The position numbers and the translations under genes were made by a program. Shown in pieces: positions 8,461 through 16,477 of a stretch of DNA of 37,702 bases. The stretch is taken from assembly GCF_000196255.1 (NCBI RefSeq), contig NC_006370.1, forward strand, positions 3,856,792 to 3,894,493. Reading direction: 5' to 3'. How positions within the stretch are numbered: the first letter of the stretch is position 1; the number at the start of each line of letters is the position of its first letter. The notes beneath the pieces were generated by a model. It ran no database searches. It saw only the letters and a list, made by a program, of their open reading frames with translations, and had not been told where the DNA came from. The DNA is from Photobacterium profundum SS9 (GTDB lineage Bacteria > Pseudomonadota > Gammaproteobacteria > Enterobacterales > Vibrionaceae).

Positions 8461-9005
8461 TTATAAAGCCTCGACGCGTTTAATGTTGTGCGGTTGTTTT
8501 TCTCTTTGTTGGCCTTCGATAGTTCTATGGCATTAAAGATTAATGCTCCATATATGACCGCCGTAACCCACCCTCTTGTACCTAGCGAACGCTTCTTTCT
8601 CACTTGTTTGTAAAAATCGGCGGCGCTTGAAAATGATAGGCCAACACCTGCTGCGCCAGAAACCATCACTATTGCATTGTGAAACTTAATATCGGCTTCA
8701 AGCTCACTATTTGTTAATGACCAAATGCCCCACTGCGGATTAACAAATGCAGTATCTAAAGCATTATTGACTAGCTCACCAAGAAGGGCTCGCTTCTTCA
8801 CTGCGTGAAAGCTCTTCATTGCGTTCATGCGTTCAACACGATTCAAGTGGCGGTACATAATCATGTTGGCAATGGCCTCCACTTCTTTTTCCCCTCCTCC
8901 AACAAGCAAGTTATTAGGTATCCCTGCAATCTCGCCAAGCCTTTTCAGCTGCCCTTCAACTGTTGTCGGGAGCTGATAAGGCAAATCGTTTATTATTCCA
9001 CTCAT
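8457..9005 (-). CDS. Hypothetical membrane-associated protein, unknown function
   Basis: Not recognised. The 182-residue protein starts at ATG 9005 (MSGIINDLPYQL); TAGGGA just upstream supports this start over an in-frame TTG 15 bases earlier. The first 100 residues look soluble and helical. Two hydrophobic segments follow (about residues 109-131, AIVMVSGAAGVGLSF, and 146-163, GWVTAVIYGALIFNAIEL), with a basic KKR stretch between. It is coupled by a 4-base overlap to a small membrane protein gene. Operon form and location suggest an accessory module, but no toxin, immunity or defence motif is visible. Confidence 0.6.
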   Translation of the reverse strand: MSGIINDLPYQLPTTVEGQLKRLGEIAGIPNNLLVGGGEKEVEAIANMIMYRHLNRVERMNAMKSFHAVKKRALLGELVNNALDTAFVNPQWGIWSLTNSELEADIKFHNAIVMVSGAAGVGLSFSSAADFYKQVRKKRSLGTRGWVTAVIYGALIFNAIELSKANKEKNNRTTLNASRLYK

Positions 9006-9474
9006 GATTTCCCTACCCAAACACTAAATAATTATTAATGCTTATACCTTGCTGTTTGCTGGTCAACATGTAACTCAATGAGAGCTCGGCTCTTTGAGCC
9101 ACATAACACTAATGTGTGTACCTGCAACATGAATGAGTTAGGAAATGACTGATTAAGTGTGAGGTCTCGACGAATTCTTTCGAACATTGCGGTGGCTCCG
9201 ATTCCATATCCAATACTGTGGCAATTTTCCCCAACTGCCACCGAGAAGCCCATCACGGAGCGAACTGCATCAAATTGATTGATGGTTGTATTCGAAGTTT
9301 CCCAGATTGGTTCGTGAGTAACTGTCAGATCCGGTCTGAATCAGTACAAATAACATGCGTTATTATTTATCTCGCCTTTAACGCAATAACATTTTCTGGT
9401 TTTTCGTGTATTAGATTTAGCCGATCCAACCACAAATCCAGCGCTTGCCATTTTTCCGGTAAGAATAAACATAA
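9006..9474. other. Gene-poor accessory stretch
   Basis: I see no supportable gene. Short open frames on both strands lack ribosome-binding sites and protein-like composition. The part nearest 9006 should hold the promoter and leader of the minus-strand operon that starts at 9005. The rest may be decayed mobile DNA, but I recognise no specific element. Confidence 0.4.
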
Positions 9475-9501
9475 AAAAGCTTCGTAGAGACGAAGCTTTT
9501 T
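9474..9501. terminator. Bidirectional terminator, serving ppnP
   Basis: AAAAGCTTCGT (9475-9485) pairs perfectly with ACGAAGCTTTT (9490-9500) around loop AGAG; A and T runs flank it, so it can act on both strands. It lies about 50 bases beyond the ppnP stop on the minus strand. Confidence 0.88.
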
Positions 9502-9547
9502 ATGATGCGATACCAAGCATTATACTTAGTCGATATAGCACCAGAAA

Positions 9548-9829
9548 TTAAAGATAGTCACACAGATATGCCGTCGATGAGGTGATTTTTACCTCGAATG
9601 ATGAATCACCAGGTACTTCAAAATCATCCCCAGCATTAAATGTTTCCCATTCAACATGGCCAGGTCGCTTCACATCCATCGAGCCTTTAACCACAGTCAT
9701 TCGCTCGGGTGCAGCAGTACCAAACGTATATTCCCCAGCAGCCATAACACCAACACTCGTTCGATCGCCTTGAGCTTCAAAACCGATTGATTTCACTTGG
9801 CCTTCAAAATATTCATTAACATTCAACAT
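9548..9829 (-). CDS. ppnP: Pyrimidine/purine nucleoside phosphorylase (YaiE/DUF1255)
   Basis: PpnP is a small cupin-fold enzyme that phosphorolyses several nucleosides to base and ribose 1-phosphate. The 93-residue protein starts MLNVNEYFEGQVKSIGF, matching E. coli YaiE/PpnP (94 residues) along its length, including SVGVM.AGEYTF, PE.MTV, and the closing AYLCDYL. The ATG at 9829 has AGGGA just upstream and fits the family start; the in-frame codon 15 bases earlier does not. It is a single gene with its own terminator. Confidence 0.93.
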   Translation of the reverse strand: MLNVNEYFEGQVKSIGFEAQGDRTSVGVMAAGEYTFGTAAPERMTVVKGSMDVKRPGHVEWETFNAGDDFEVPGDSSFEVKITSSTAYLCDYL

Positions 9830-10000
9830 GATATTCCCTATCATTTGTTTTATTGACTGACTTTGAAGCTATCACAGTTTATATCCCTAAGCTATCCCCG
9901 GTAGAAAAGTAAGATCACGTTAATCATTAAATTTTTAGTGAAATGTTCGTCGTATTAAAATATCTTATTTAACTCATCTCACGAACCGAAAAGAGGCGAT

Positions 10001-10207
10001 ATGAAAAAGCAACTTTTGTGTATCACATTAAGCAGCGTACTTTTAATAGGATGCTCAGCTCAAGAGAAGCAAGGGATTAAAGATGGCTTCACCGAAATCG
10101 GTCATACCACCCGCGATGTCACGCGTGCAACAGGTCATTTTTTTCGTGATACCACTAAAGATGTCATCAGCAATGCCAAAGAAGCGACATCTTCCGAGGA
10201 AGAATGA
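10001..10207 (+). CDS. Small predicted lipoprotein, unknown function
   Basis: A 68-residue protein with a lipoprotein signal peptide: basic start (MKK), hydrophobic core and lipobox LIGC with Cys18 as the acylated residue. The mature part is short, charged and probably helical, with repeated TTxD/V-like segments (HTTRDVTRATGHFFRDTTKDV), and ends acidic. AAGAGG lies correctly before the ATG. Similar small lipoproteins occur in Vibrionaceae, but I cannot give it a function. It converges with zntR. Confidence 0.8.
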   Translation: MKKQLLCITLSSVLLIGCSAQEKQGIKDGFTEIGHTTRDVTRATGHFFRDTTKDVISNAKEATSSEEE

Positions 10208-10241
10208 TAGGAAAAGCCGCGCTTCGTACTCGATAATGTAT

Positions 10242-10667
10242 TTACTCTAATGTAGAGCAACAATCTCGCTCATCAAGCGCCTCAAGGATAGAGCAATGGC
10301 TGGCATCATCGTCAGCATGACCACAACAGGCATCATTGAGTTTCTTCAATGCGACTCGAATGCGCGTTAATTCTGCAATTTTCACATCAACTTCATCCAA
10401 CTTCGTTTGGGTGATGGCTTTTACCTCTGCGCAGCTATGCTGGCTAGCTTCTAGTCGAATACCCAATAACTCTCGAATTTCATCTAAGCTCAATCCAATT
10501 GCTTTCGCTCTAATAATAAAATTTATGCGCGACAAGTTTTCTTCACTGTATAAGCGATAACCGCTATTGCTACGCCCTGCGGGCTTCATTAAGCCATTTT
10601 TTTCATAAAACCGCAGTGTATCGTTACTTACCCCGCATAATTTTGCGAGCTGCCCAATCAAATACAT
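10242..10667 (-). CDS. zntR: Zinc-responsive MerR-family activator
   Basis: ZntR binds excess zinc and activates zntA, the zinc exporter gene, by distorting an over-long promoter spacer. The 141-residue protein equals E. coli ZntR in length. It has an N-terminal winged helix-turn-helix (IGQLAKLCGVSNDTLRFYEK), a dimerisation helix at about residues 78-112, and the metal-binding ligands Cys79, Cys114, Cys115 and Cys125 with nearby His117/His124. The NDACCG...CSILEALD tail is a ZntR signature. No zntA is in the window. A cadmium/lead-type relative (CadR/PbrR) is less likely given the tail. Confidence 0.9.
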   Translation of the reverse strand: MYLIGQLAKLCGVSNDTLRFYEKNGLMKPAGRSNSGYRLYSEENLSRINFIIRAKAIGLSLDEIRELLGIRLEASQHSCAEVKAITQTKLDEVDVKIAELTRIRVALKKLNDACCGHADDDASHCSILEALDERDCCSTLE

Positions 10668-10724
10668 ATATCGACTCCGCTGTGCTTCTGTGATTTTGCA
10701 AGGTTAAAGAGAGTAAACAGCCAA

Positions 10725-10740
10725 GAGCAAACGTTTGCGT
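10725..10740 (+). promoter_or_regulatory. PurR operator upstream of purH
   Basis: GAGCAAACGTTTGCGT matches the PurR consensus ACGCAAACGTTTGCGT at 14 of 16 positions, with a perfect 12-base palindrome core. It overlaps the -35 region of the purH promoter, so PurR with hypoxanthine or guanine should repress purH-purD. Confidence 0.9.
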
Positions 10741-10762
10741 CACTTCGAAATTAATGTAAAAT
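10735..10762 (+). promoter_or_regulatory. Candidate purH-purD promoter
   Basis: -35 TTGCGT (10735-10740), 16-base spacer and -10 TAAAAT (10757-10762). The PurR operator covers the -35, which fits repression by blocking RNA polymerase. Predicted transcription start is near 10769. Confidence 0.65.
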
Positions 10763-10773
10763 ACGCACAACAG

Positions 10774-10899
10774 ATGCTTCTACAGCTCAATGAAAGCTTG
10801 GCTTTTTCAATTTTAGCCGAGGATATTTCCCAAGACTACCGACATCGTGCAGTTGTTTTGGGAAATATCCTATTCACCGTGTATTTAGAGAGATGGTAG
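10774..10899 (+). other. Possible leader ORF upstream of purH
   Basis: A 41-codon open frame ([18 protein letters not shown]...) runs from an ATG near the predicted transcription start to a TAG two bases before the purH ATG at 10902. It has no clear Shine-Dalgarno sequence, and the large purH leader hairpin lies inside it. It could couple translation to purH or simply be chance. Confidence 0.3.
10820..10871 (+). promoter_or_regulatory. Large leader hairpin upstream of purH
   Basis: AGGATATTTCCCAAGAC (10820-10836) pairs with GTTTTGGGAAATATCCT (10855-10871): 17 pairs with one G-U, around an 18-base loop. No T run follows, so it is not an intrinsic terminator. It ends 30 bases before the purH start. 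Confidence 0.7.
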
Positions 10900-10901
10900 C
10901 A

Positions 10902-12527
10902 ATGGAAAACGCTCGTCCTGTTCACCGTGCGCTTATTAGCGTGTCAGACAAAACTGGTATTGTTGAATTCGCTCAAGCACTTGCTAACCGTGGCGTAGAG
11001 ATTCTTTCTACTGGTGGTACTGCTCGTCTACTTGCAGAGAAAAATATCAAAGTAACTGAAGTTTCTGAATATACTGGCTTCCCAGAAATGATGGATGGTC
11101 GCGTGAAGACCCTGCATCCTAAAATACACGGCGGTGTACTGGGTCGTCGTGGCCAAGATGATGCCGTCATGGCAGAACATGGCATTGCGCCAATCGATAT
11201 GGTTGTCGTCAATCTATACCCATTCGCTGAAACCGTGGCGAAAGCAGGTTGTACATTGGCTGATGCGGTTGAGAACATCGATATTGGTGGTCCAACAATG
11301 GTGCGTTCAGCTGCGAAGAACCACAAAGACGTCACGATCATTGTGAATGCGCACGACTACGATCGCGTATTAACCGAAATGGCAACGAACGACGGTTCAC
11401 TGACTCACGCGACCCGTTTTGATCTAGCTATTACCGCCTTCGAACATACTGCCGCTTACGACGGTATGATTGCTAACTACTTTGGTACTATGGTGCCATC
11501 GTACGGTGATCCTGCTCTTCATAAACAAGGGCAAGAAGGTGATACTCCTTCTCCTGAAAACAAGAGCAAATTCCCACGCACTTTTAATCAGCAGTTCGAG
11601 AAGAAGCAAGACATGCGCTATGGCGAAAACAGCCACCAAGCTGCTGCTTTCTATGTTGAAGCTAACCCTGAAGAAGCGTCAGTCTCTACTGCTCGCCAAA
11701 TTCAAGGTAAAGCACTTTCTTACAACAACATCGCCGATACTGACGCTGCACTTGAGTGTGTGAAAGAATTCGATGAGCCAGCATGTGTGATAGTTAAACA
11801 CGCTAACCCTTGTGGTGTAGCACTCGGTAAAGACGTTCTAGAAGCGTACAACCGTGCTTATCAAACTGACCCAACATCTGCCTTTGGTGGCATCATTGCT
11901 TTCAACCGCGAACTCGATGCGGTAACAGCAGCGGCTATCACTGAACATCAGTTCGTTGAAGTAATCATTGCGCCTTCAGTGTCAGCAGAAGCGATTGAAA
12001 TCATTGCAGCGAAGAAAAACCTTCGTCTACTTGAGTGCGGCGAATGGTCAACTAAAACCACTGGCTTTGACGTTAAGCGCGTTAATGGCGGTCTATTAGT
12101 TCAAGACCGTGACCAAGGCATGGTCTCAGCTGACGACCTTAAAGTGGTTTCTAAGCGTCAACCAACCGCTGAAGAGTTAAAAGACGCATTGTTCTGCTGG
12201 AAAGTAGCAAAATACGTAAAATCTAATGCGATTGTTTACGCTAAAGGTGACATGACTGTTGGCGTTGGTGCTGGCCAAATGAGCCGTGTTTACTCTGCTA
12301 AAATTGCAGGTATTAAAGCCGCTGACGAAGGCCTTCAAGTTGAAGGTTGTGTAATGGCATCGGATGCATTCTTCCCATTCCGTGATGGCATAGACGCCGC
12401 TGCTGAAGCTGGCATTAAATGTGTTATCCAACCGGGTGGCTCTATGCGTGATAATGAAGTTATCGAGGCCGCCGACGAACACGGCATGGCAATGCTATTT
12501 ACTGGTATGCGTCACTTCCGCCACTAA
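10902..12527 (+). CDS. purH: Bifunctional AICAR transformylase / IMP cyclohydrolase
   Basis: PurH carries out the last two steps of IMP synthesis: formylation of AICAR with 10-formyl-THF and ring closure. The protein has the N-terminal IMP cyclohydrolase domain ([25 protein letters not shown]) and the C-terminal transformylase domain ([41 protein letters not shown]). The ATG at 10902 ([11 protein letters not shown], 541 residues) fits family alignment and ribosome-binding spacing better than the ATG at 10893. A linker near residues 205-220 is longer than in E. coli (529 residues). It is transcribed with purD. Confidence 0.97.
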   Translation: MENARPVHRALISVSDKTGIVEFAQALANRGVEILSTGGTARLLAEKNIKVTEVSEYTGFPEMMDGRVKTLHPKIHGGVLGRRGQDDAVMAEHGIAPIDMVVVNLYPFAETVAKAGCTLADAVENIDIGGPTMVRSAAKNHKDVTIIVNAHDYDRVLTEMATNDGSLTHATRFDLAITAFEHTAAYDGMIANYFGTMVPSYGDPALHKQGQEGDTPSPENKSKFPRTFNQQFEKKQDMRYGENSHQAAAFYVEANPEEASVSTARQIQGKALSYNNIADTDAALECVKEFDEPACVIVKHANPCGVALGKDVLEAYNRAYQTDPTSAFGGIIAFNRELDAVTAAAITEHQFVEVIIAPSVSAEAIEIIAAKKNLRLLECGEWSTKTTGFDVKRVNGGLLVQDRDQGMVSADDLKVVSKRQPTAEELKDALFCWKVAKYVKSNAIVYAKGDMTVGVGAGQMSRVYSAKIAGIKAADEGLQVEGCVMASDAFFPFRDGIDAAAEAGIKCVIQPGGSMRDNEVIEAADEHGMAMLFTGMRHFRH

Positions 12528-12545
12528 GTTGCACATAGCAAAAAA

Positions 12546-12605
12546 GGCCAGTGCATCTCGCTGGTCTGTTTAAACGAATACTATGCCTCTGATTCACATC
12601 AGGGG
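12546..12605 (+). other. Two hairpins in the purH-purD gap
   Basis: GGCCAG (12546-12551) can pair with CTGGTC (12561-12566), and CCTCTGA (12586-12592) with TCAGGGG (12599-12605). Neither is followed by a strong T run. They probably stabilise or process the purHD mRNA. Confidence 0.5.
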
Positions 12606-12649
12606 CTTCTCTATTTAGTAAGTACATTGAGTATTAGGGAAGAATTACG

Positions 12650-13939
12650 ATGAAAGTTCTTATTATTGGTAATGGTGGTCGTGAACATGCACTCGCGTGG
12701 AAAACGGCACAATCTGCAGACGTAAACACTATTTTCGTTGCTCCAGGTAACCCTGGTACTGCTCTTGAACCTAAAGTCGAAAATGTTGCTATTGGTGTTG
12801 AAGACATCGAGGCATTAGTCGCTTTTGCTAAAGAAAATACGATAGACCTAACCATTGTTGGTCCTGAAGCGCCACTCGTTATTGGTGTGGTTGATGCGTT
12901 CCGTGCGGCAGGTTTAGCTATTTTTGGTCCAACGCAAGCGGCTGCTCAGCTTGAAGGTTCAAAGGCATTTACTAAAGACTTTCTTGCTCGCCATGACATC
13001 CCTACCGCTGAATATCAGAACTTCACTGAAATTGAGCCCGCTTTAGCTTATCTACAAGAAAAAGGCGCACCCATTGTTGTTAAAGCTGATGGCTTAGCAG
13101 CAGGTAAAGGCGTTATCGTTGCGATGACATTGCAGGAGGCAGAAAACGCAGTGCGTGACATGCTTGCAGGCAATGCATTTGGCAAGGCTGGTCACCGTGT
13201 GGTGATTGAAGAATTCCTCGACGGTGAAGAAGCCAGTTTCATCGTAATGGTCGATGGTAAAAATGTGCTACCTATGGCCACCAGCCAAGATCACAAACGT
13301 GTCGGCAATGGCGATACAGGTCCTAACACTGGCGGCATGGGCGCATACTCTCCTGCCCCCGTTGTTACCCAAGCGATTCATGATCGTGTCATGAAAGAGG
13401 TTATCTACCCAACCGTACGCGGCATGGCAGCAGAAAACACGCCTTATACCGGTTTCTTATATGCTGGCTTGATGGTGATGGCCGATGGCACACCAAAAGT
13501 GATTGAGTACAACTGCCGTTTTGGTGATCCTGAAACACAACCAATCATGTTGCGCCTACAATCTGATCTAGTTGAATTATGCCTTGCTGCTATTGAGCAG
13601 AAACTGGATACCGTTGAATCAAAGTGGGATCCACGTGCTGCGATGGGCATTGTTTTAGCCGCTGGTGGTTACCCTGCCGATTACGAGAAAGGTGCAATTA
13701 TTTCAGGGCTTCCACAGCAAGACGTTGCTGGTGAAAAAGTATTCCAAGCCGGTACAGCCAGTAACAATGGCGCTATCGTGACTAACGGTGGTCGTGTTTT
13801 ATGTGCAACAGCAATGGGGGATAGCGTTTCTGACGCCCAGAAACGTGCCTACGCGCTTACTAAACAAATATCATGGGATGGCATGTTCCACCGTGATGAC
13901 ATTGGTTACCGTGCGATTGCGCGCGAGCTAGAGGCATAG
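12650..13939 (+). CDS. purD: Phosphoribosylamine-glycine ligase (GAR synthetase)
   Basis: PurD joins glycine to phosphoribosylamine with ATP, the second step of purine synthesis. The 429-residue protein equals E. coli PurD in length. It shows the N-domain MKVLIIGNGGREHALAWK, ATP-grasp segments (VVKADGLAAGKGVIVA near residue 144; EEFLDGEEASF), the signature GDTGPNTGGMGAYSP at about residue 222, and RFGDPETQ near residue 290. It lies 122 bases after purH in the same direction, with no second promoter evident. Confidence 0.97.
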   Translation: MKVLIIGNGGREHALAWKTAQSADVNTIFVAPGNPGTALEPKVENVAIGVEDIEALVAFAKENTIDLTIVGPEAPLVIGVVDAFRAAGLAIFGPTQAAAQLEGSKAFTKDFLARHDIPTAEYQNFTEIEPALAYLQEKGAPIVVKADGLAAGKGVIVAMTLQEAENAVRDMLAGNAFGKAGHRVVIEEFLDGEEASFIVMVDGKNVLPMATSQDHKRVGNGDTGPNTGGMGAYSPAPVVTQAIHDRVMKEVIYPTVRGMAAENTPYTGFLYAGLMVMADGTPKVIEYNCRFGDPETQPIMLRLQSDLVELCLAAIEQKLDTVESKWDPRAAMGIVLAAGGYPADYEKGAIISGLPQQDVAGEKVFQAGTASNNGAIVTNGGRVLCATAMGDSVSDAQKRAYALTKQISWDGMFHRDDIGYRAIARELEA

Positions 13940-14016
13940 CCATATGCCCGGTACAGAATGAAACCTGAGTGATTAGCGGTAAACATTGTAGGTCTTATTC
14001 ATATTGTACTATCAAT

Positions 14017-14048
14017 AAAAAACGCGCTGAAATGTCAGCGCGTTTTTT
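14017..14048. terminator. Bidirectional terminator between purD and the DUF1481 gene
   Basis: AAAAAACGCGCTGA (14017-14030) pairs perfectly with TCAGCGCGTTTTTT (14035-14048) around AATG. A and T runs on the two arms let it stop both convergent transcripts. Confidence 0.94.
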
Positions 14049-14076
14049 TATCTATTCTTAACCACAAATTTAAGTA

Positions 14077-14775
14077 TTACTCATCCAAGAATTTCGGAGG
14101 GTAAATACAATGCTGAGTGTTGTCTTTTAACAACAGAAGTTGTTCTGCTATCAACGCTTTCTTCTGTATTTTACCGTTCACAGCCATAAAGCCATCTTGG
14201 GACTGTGCTTGTACTTGCTTCAACATTGAATCTGACAATGTAGGCTGAAAAGCGACTTCAAACTCTCTATTGTCACCACAGCGCATAAAACGATTGCCAG
14301 CCCATCGCCCCTGAATTAATGACTTACCTTGCTTATTTTGATTCTTCACCAGCTCAATCGCAGTATTGGCTTGAATCTTTAATTCAGTAAGCTGAGCATC
14401 AGATAATGGTAATACTGTGTCTGCCACCGTATAACGCTGGAATACAGCATTACCTTCAGTGTCGTAACGCACATGCATTGTGAACGACTTTAATCCATCG
14501 TCATGTAATTGCGTGCCCTGGCGTTTCATCTCGCGCAACTTGCCTTCACGCCAACGATAATCAGATTGATATTTACTAGCATCGCCCCCGATTAACACTT
14601 CTGATAATTGAATCGCGCGCTTTTGTCGGTGAGAGTACCAATAGAGTGATGTCGTATCGCCAGTGATTTCACCACCAGAGATAGTTTGAATAGGTGCGAT
14701 AGGGTTTTCAGGAACAGAACTAGCCACACAGCCAGTTAGAAGAAGGAAAGAAAAAAGAGGAACTAAAAGCTTCAT
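14077..14775 (-). CDS. DUF1481 family lipoprotein (YjaH-like)
   Basis: Predicted lipoprotein of 232 residues. The signal peptide MKLLVPLFSFLLLTGC ends in lipobox LTGC, with Cys16 the acylated residue. The remainder is soluble and mixed alpha/beta, fitting a periplasmic domain anchored to a membrane. Length and position downstream of hupA agree with E. coli YjaH (DUF1481, about 231 residues), whose function is unknown. The ATG at 14775 is preferred over a GTG at 14787. It lies 43 bases after hupA and is probably partly cotranscribed with it through a weak terminator-like hairpin. Confidence 0.85.
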   Translation of the reverse strand: MKLLVPLFSFLLLTGCVASSVPENPIAPIQTISGGEITGDTTSLYWYSHRQKRAIQLSEVLIGGDASKYQSDYRWREGKLREMKRQGTQLHDDGLKSFTMHVRYDTEGNAVFQRYTVADTVLPLSDAQLTELKIQANTAIELVKNQNKQGKSLIQGRWAGNRFMRCGDNREFEVAFQPTLSDSMLKQVQAQSQDGFMAVNGKIQKKALIAEQLLLLKDNTQHCIYPPKFLDE

Positions 14776-14781
14776 AAAAGA

Positions 14782-14810
14782 AAACACCGCCAGATAATAT
14801 TACCTGGCGG
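14782..14810 (-). terminator. Hairpin between hupA and the DUF1481 gene
   Basis: On the minus strand CCGCCAG and CTGGCGG (804-810 and 787-793 of the 14 kb block) form a 7-pair GC-rich stem followed by TGTTTTCTTTT. It probably attenuates transcription after hupA; GGCGG in its 3' arm may also serve as the next ribosome-binding site. Confidence 0.6.
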
Positions 14811-14818
14811 AGTATAGA

Positions 14819-15091
14819 TTACTTCAGTGCATCTTTCAGTGCTTTACCGGAAACAAATGCAGGAACATTCGCTGCTGCAATTTGAATTTCTTGACCAGTC
14901 TGTGGGTTACGACCAGTACGTGCAGCACGGTGATTTACTTTAAATGTACCAAAGCCAATTAGTTGAACTTGATCGCCGTCTTTAAGCGCGTCAGTAATGC
15001 CCTCAAGAGTTGATTCCAAAGCTAGCTTAGCTTGCGCTTTTGATAGATCTGCTTTTTCTGCGATCTGGTCAATTAGTTGAGTCTTGTTCAT
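14819..15091 (-). CDS. hupA: DNA-binding protein HU-alpha
   Basis: HU is a small histone-like protein that binds and bends DNA as a dimer and helps compact the nucleoid. The 90-residue protein equals E. coli HU-alpha in length and is very similar ([62 protein letters not shown]). The DNA-binding beta arms span about residues 53-76. GAGGGG lies before the ATG. Neighbours purHD and yjaG match the enterobacterial hupA context. Confidence 0.97.
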   Translation of the reverse strand: MNKTQLIDQIAEKADLSKAQAKLALESTLEGITDALKDGDQVQLIGFGTFKVNHRAARTGRNPQTGQEIQIAAANVPAFVSGKALKDALK

Positions 15092-15320
15092 TTGGTTTCC
15101 CCTCTAAGGTTTATGTTCTTCAGACGCCACAACTCTAATTCAAAATAAGCCCGTGTGGCAAAGGTTTGTCAGCTATCATGTGGCTATATGCGGACTCTTT
15201 AACCATAAACTGAGCGCAAGTTCACAAAACATTACAAATATCATTAGTGAAATAGTTGTATTTCTTCCTCTCGACACAGCTTAATATAGGTCTATCTACA
15301 TTCATCACTGACAGGTTTGC

Positions 15321-16376
15321 ATGATCCTCCTTACGATTTACATCACAATTGCTATTGGTGTTTCGTTTATTTGCTCGGTTTTAGAAGCGGTTTTGCTTAG
15401 TATTTCACCAACGTATATTGGTTCATTACGCCAGCAAAACCACCCCGCGGCACCGCGTTTAGCTGCCTTAAAAGAGAATATTGACCGTCCATTGGCCTCT
15501 ATTTTAACGCTAAATACGATTGCCCATACCGTGGGTGCAGCAACAGCAGGTGCCCAAGCAACGGTCGTATTTGGAAGTGAATGGCTCGGTGTTTTTTCTG
15601 CCGTCTTAACCCTCGGTATTCTGCTATTTTCCGAAATTATTCCGAAAACGCTCGGGGCAACCTACTGGCGTCAAATGGCACCGGCAGCCTCAACGATTCT
15701 TAACTGGATGGTATGGGCATTAACCCCCTTTGTTTGGGTATCAGAACAAATCACTCGCCGTTTAGCTCGTGGACATACACCGCCTAAATTACGTGATGAA
15801 TTATCAGCAATGGCAATGTTAGCGAGAGAATCGGGTGAACTAGCAGAAGGTGAGTCTAAAATTCTGACGAATTTACTGCAGTTTCGTGATGTGAACGTGA
15901 CCAAAATTATGACACCTCGCCCAGTGCTTTTTCGCGTGGAGGCTGAGCAATCGATCAATGCGTTTCTATCAGAACATAAAGAAATCCCGTTTTCCCGCCC
16001 ATTGGTATACAGCGAACAAAGAGACAATATTTTAGGCTTCGTGCATCGCCTAGAGTTATTTGCAGAAAGCCAAGCTGGTCATGGTAATAAAGAATTGGGT
16101 GCAATAATGCGTCCGATCCCGGTTGTAATGAACAACCAAAGCGTACCGCAAGCATTTGAACGGCTCTTGAAAGAGCATTCTCAGCTTATTCTTGTGGTTG
16201 ATGAATACGGTACTGTGCAAGGGCTAGTCACATTAGAGGATATTTTTGAAAGCTTAGTCGGTGAAGAAATTGTCGATGAAGCTGATAAAAACACCGACAT
16301 GCAACAACTGGCTTACCAGCGCTGGGAAAAATGGAAACTGCAGCACGGTGTGATTGAAAGTAAAGACGACGAATAA
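15321..16376 (+). CDS. CNNM-domain (DUF21) membrane protein with CBS domains
   Basis: A 351-residue inner-membrane protein of the CNNM/CorB family, linked to magnesium or cobalt transport in studied relatives; often mislabelled hemolysin. The first 150 residues hold the CNNM transmembrane region (helices near residues 1-20, 55-80, 88-108 and 120-140, with the family motif LFSEIIPKTLGATY). A cytosolic part with a pair of CBS domains follows (about 195-320, including IMTPRP and VVDEYGTVQGLVTLEDI). It lacks the C-terminal CorC/HlyC domain of longer relatives. The specific substrate cannot be read from sequence. Confidence 0.9.
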   Translation: MILLTIYITIAIGVSFICSVLEAVLLSISPTYIGSLRQQNHPAAPRLAALKENIDRPLASILTLNTIAHTVGAATAGAQATVVFGSEWLGVFSAVLTLGILLFSEIIPKTLGATYWRQMAPAASTILNWMVWALTPFVWVSEQITRRLARGHTPPKLRDELSAMAMLARESGELAEGESKILTNLLQFRDVNVTKIMTPRPVLFRVEAEQSINAFLSEHKEIPFSRPLVYSEQRDNILGFVHRLELFAESQAGHGNKELGAIMRPIPVVMNNQSVPQAFERLLKEHSQLILVVDEYGTVQGLVTLEDIFESLVGEEIVDEADKNTDMQQLAYQRWEKWKLQHGVIESKDDE

Positions 16377-16406
16377 CCTGCACCGTACACTTAACACTGC
16401 ACACAG

Positions 16407-16432
16407 AAGGGACCGTCAAGGTCCCTTTTTCT
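16407..16432. terminator. Terminator between the CNNM gene and brnQ
   Basis: AAGGGACC (16407-16414) pairs with GGTCCCTT (16420-16427), followed by a T run. It stops the plus-strand CNNM gene and may also serve the convergent brnQ. Confidence 0.85.
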
Positions 16433-16477
16433 TATCCGTAATACGCTATGCGTTGTCGAGAGGCTTGCCTCGTTCCG

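Noticed and set aside
9035..9256. 73-codon minus-strand ORF and overlapping 89-codon plus-strand ORF
   Set aside because: Both lack a convincing start and ribosome-binding site, and their composition is not protein-like; the minus one overlaps the probable promoter of the 8457-9005 gene.
9475..9500. Could be the end of a mobile element or a palindromic repeat
   Set aside because: Position just after ppnP, perfect stem and flanking A/T runs fit an ordinary terminator.
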